A DNA stretch of 64,000 bases. Source: Betaproteobacteria bacterium (GTDB lineage: Bacteria; Pseudomonadota; Gammaproteobacteria; Burkholderiales; Rhodocyclaceae). The DNA lies in the NCBI GenBank assembly GCA_009782565.1, contig WRIU01000001.1, positions 62,001-126,000 on the forward strand, written 5' to 3'. The position numbers and the translations under genes are program-made. The first letter of the stretch is position 1; each line of letters opens with the position of its first letter. Below are positions 62,160 through 64,000 of the stretch, piece after piece. The notes under the pieces were generated by a model that was given only the letters and a program-made list of their open reading frames with translations, had not been told where the DNA came from and ran no database searches.

Positions 62160-62951
62160 TCATTTTTCCATCGGATAGAAGGTAACGTCGAGCTTGCGTC
62201 TGAACAGGGCAGGGTCATCAGGCGGCGGCAAGGGGTCGGATTTGCGAATTGCGCGTGAAATTGCTTCGTCGAGCGCGTGGTTGCCTGAGGATTGTTTGAG
62301 CTTGATGCTGATGACTTCGCCGCCCCGGCTGCCCATGACCTGTTCGATTTCAAATACGGCCTTGGGGTTGCCGGATACCCCAAGGGGAGGGGTCAGGTTG
62401 CGGTAAACCTTGTCGGAAATCGCTTTCCGGTAGGCGTCGAGTTCGCCGGGATTGCCGACGGCCTGACGGCCCGACCCCCGTCCGTCTGTCAGGAGATCAT
62501 TGACCTTCTTGGCTTCGGCATTGCGCTTGATGTCCTGATCAAGTTTTCGGTCAAGGAGTTTCGTGAGGTCGATCGGCTTGAGGTCGGGAGGTTTGCGCTC
62601 AGGCTTTTTTTCCGGCTTGGGCGGTTCCGGTTTGGGTTTTTCCGGTTTTGGTTTCTCCGGCTCCGGTTTTTTCGTGGCGATTTCAGGCTTGGGCTGCGGT
62701 GGTGGTTCGGGTGGTGGAGGTTCGGGCTTTGGGGGCTCCGGCGGAGGTGCCGGAGGCGTGGGAGCAGGGGCAGGGCCGGAAGGTGCGCTGACCAGTCCGA
62801 CTTCAAGCGACCCCAGGGGTTTGTTCTGCCAATTGACCCCAAAAAACAGGAATGTCAGCAATCCGATATGGACGGCGATGGTGAGGGTAAGCGACATGAA
62901 TCTTCGCGGCGGCGCTTGGCGAGGGCGGCGGTCTGGCCGGAAATCGTTCAT
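62160..62951 (-). CDS. tolA: Tol-Pal system protein TolA
   Basis: A 263-residue inner-membrane protein. One N-terminal helix (SLTLTIAVHIGLLTFLFFGV) leads to a long Pro/Lys/Glu-rich linker (residues about 65-135), then a C-terminal TonB-like domain (AYRKAISDKVYRNLTPP...AVFEIEQVMGSRGGEVISIKLKQSSG). The linker is shorter and more proline-rich than in E. coli. Overlaps tolR by 4 bp. Confidence 0.93.
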   Translation of the reverse strand: MNDFRPDRRPRQAPPRRFMSLTLTIAVHIGLLTFLFFGVNWQNKPLGSLEVGLVSAPSGPAPAPTPPAPPPEPPKPEPPPPEPPPQPKPEIATKKPEPEKPKPEKPKPEPPKPEKKPERKPPDLKPIDLTKLLDRKLDQDIKRNAEAKKVNDLLTDGRGSGRQAVGNPGELDAYRKAISDKVYRNLTPPLGVSGNPKAVFEIEQVMGSRGGEVISIKLKQSSGNHALDEAISRAIRKSDPLPPPDDPALFRRKLDVTFYPMEK

Positions 62952-63355
62952 TTACCTGCGTTGCCTGATTTTGTTTGCAGGCTGATTTTCTTTACGCCCA
63001 TCTCACGCGCGGTTTCGAGCACGTCGATTACTCTTTGGTACGGCAACTCATTATGTGCGGCGACAAGGATGGGTCGGTCAGTTTTAATCAAGGCTTCCAG
63101 TTCGCGCTGAAAATCGAGTTGCGAGAGCGGGATTGCCTTGTCGTTGACAGTGCGTTTCAGGGCGAGTTTCCCGTCCTTGTCGACTTCGATGATCGCGGCT
63201 TCCACAGATGGCGTGGCCAGAGGCCCCGCCGAGGGCACGTCGATGCTGCCGGACTGCATCATCGGGGAAGTCACCATGAAAATGACCAGCAGCACCAGCA
63301 TGACGTCGATGTAGGGGACGACGTTGATCTCGTTTTTTTGTCGGCGTTGGCGCAT
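62948..63355 (-). CDS. tolR: Tol-Pal system protein TolR
   Basis: A 135-residue ExbD/TolR protein. Single helix VVPYIDVMLVLLVIFMV with the functional Asp. The periplasmic domain ends in VLETAREMGVKKISLQTK. The ATG at 63355 starts MRQRRQKNEINVVPYIDV. Confidence 0.95.
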   Translation of the reverse strand: MRQRRQKNEINVVPYIDVMLVLLVIFMVTSPMMQSGSIDVPSAGPLATPSVEAAIIEVDKDGKLALKRTVNDKAIPLSQLDFQRELEALIKTDRPILVAAHNELPYQRVIDVLETAREMGVKKISLQTKSGNAGK

Positions 63356-63371
63356 GGGGAGAAGACAAGTT

Positions 63372-64000
63372 TCAGCGCAGGTTGCGCTGGAGGATGTTGG
63401 AAAACTCTTCCATGAAGCTCTCGAAGCGGATGCCGAGCCGGTCGATGTCATGGGCGAAACGGTTGTAAGCCACCACGGCGGGAATGGCTGCGAACAGGCC
63501 GATTGCCGTGGCGATCAGCGCTTCGGCGATCCCTGGCGCGACCTGGGCCAATGTGGCCGCACCGACATTGGATAGTCCCCGGAAGGCGTTCATGATGCCC
63601 CATACTGTGCCGAGCAGGCCGATGTAGGGGGAGACCGAACCGACCGAGGCCAGGAAGGCGAGGTGGGAATCGAGGTCGTCGACCTCGCGTTGATAGGTGG
63701 CGCGCATCGCGCGGCGGGAACCGTCGATAGTGGCGGCGTGGTCGTGGCTCTTGCCGCGCAGCTTGGTGAACTCGCGGTATCCCGCCTCAAAGATGCGTTC
63801 CATGCCGCCGCTGCGGAAACGTCCGCCCGCCGCCGCCTGGTACATCAGGTCGAGGTCGCCGCCGCTCCAGAAATCGCGCTCGAAGCGGTTGGCTTTGGAT
63901 TGCGCGGAACTGATCTGAAACCACTTGCGGAATATCCAGTACCACGACATGAGAGAAAGCAGGGCCAGCAGTCCCATGACCAGCTTGACGAGGAGGCTGG
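63372..64000 (-). CDS. tolQ: Tol-Pal system protein TolQ, 5' end outside window
   Basis: A MotA/TolQ/ExbB proton channel protein, 209 residues visible. The frame stays open to the window edge with VKLVMGLLALLSLMSWYW as the first helix, so a few N-terminal residues are missing. Later helices include SVGSVSPYIGLLGTVWGIMNAF and EALIATAIGLFAAIPAVVAYN. Starts the tolQRA-tolB-pal-cpoB unit. 16 bp before tolR. Confidence 0.95.
   Translation of the reverse strand, partial: SLLVKLVMGLLALLSLMSWYWIFRKWFQISSAQSKANRFERDFWSGGDLDLMYQAAAGGRFRSGGMERIFEAGYREFTKLRGKSHDHAATIDGSRRAMRATYQREVDDLDSHLAFLASVGSVSPYIGLLGTVWGIMNAFRGLSNVGAATLAQVAPGIAEALIATAIGLFAAIPAVVAYNRFAHDIDRLGIRFESFMEEFSNILQRNLR

Overview
The window reads as chromosomal DNA of a GC-rich betaproteobacterium, probably Rhodocyclales-like. 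The class is inferred from proteobacterial gene orders (tolQRAB-pal-cpoB-queE-queC, hemA-prfA-prmC), a PEP-CTERM gene behind a sigma-54-type site, an aryl-polyene cluster and a CARF protein of the NE0113 family. No rRNA is present to confirm it.

Regions: (1) 1-12.2 kb, minus strand: a nearly complete aryl polyene (APE) pigment cluster, reading apeC-D-E-F-G-HI-GT2-acyltransferase-K-L-M-N-O-P-Q and running off the left edge. (2) 12.4-17.2 kb: housekeeping genes (ruvB, argC, erpA, htpX), a tRNA-Ala/Glu/Asp operon and a free-standing lipoyl-domain protein. (3) 17.2-21.4 kb: mltB and the DUF58 and transglutaminase genes of a moxR-DUF58-tgpA operon. (4) 21.6-40.9 kb: a roughly 19 kb defence island inserted into that operon. 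The moxR/DUF58 junction is duplicated on its two sides. The left moxR is collapsed to a 54-codon in-frame remnant. The full-length moxR is on the right, 19 kb from its partners. (5) 42-47.1 kb: nitroreductase, unknown lipoprotein, PEP-CTERM protein and alcohol dehydrogenase. (6) 47.3-51.9 kb: rsgA, hemA, prfA, prmC, tRNA-Thr. (7) 51.9-55.4 kb: a large autotransporter, followed by a tRNA-Thr 3' remnant. (8) 55.9-64 kb: aas, queC, queE, cpoB, pal, tolB, tolA, tolR, tolQ (5' end cut by the window).

The island carries a type III-A CRISPR system: cas10 (HD and GGDD intact), csm2-5, cas6, then three different CARF proteins in a row. These are a CARF-adenosine deaminase (Cad1 type), a CARF-PD-(D/E)XK nuclease (Card1/Can2 type) and an NE0113-family CARF protein with an uncharacterised C-terminus. 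Next come cas2, cas1, a zinc-ribbon gene, a second cas2 and an array of 31 repeats and 30 spacers. Expected mode of action: crRNA-guided Csm binds phage RNA, Cas10 makes cyclic oligoadenylate, and the CARF proteins convert that signal into nucleotide deamination and nucleic-acid cleavage. Two toxin-antitoxin pairs (PIN/Phd type and HicAB) are embedded in the island. Several spacers form families whose reverse complements encode related peptides. This indicates repeated acquisition, in antisense orientation, against homologous genes of different phages.

All functional calls come from reading translated sequence and motifs. No database search was run.
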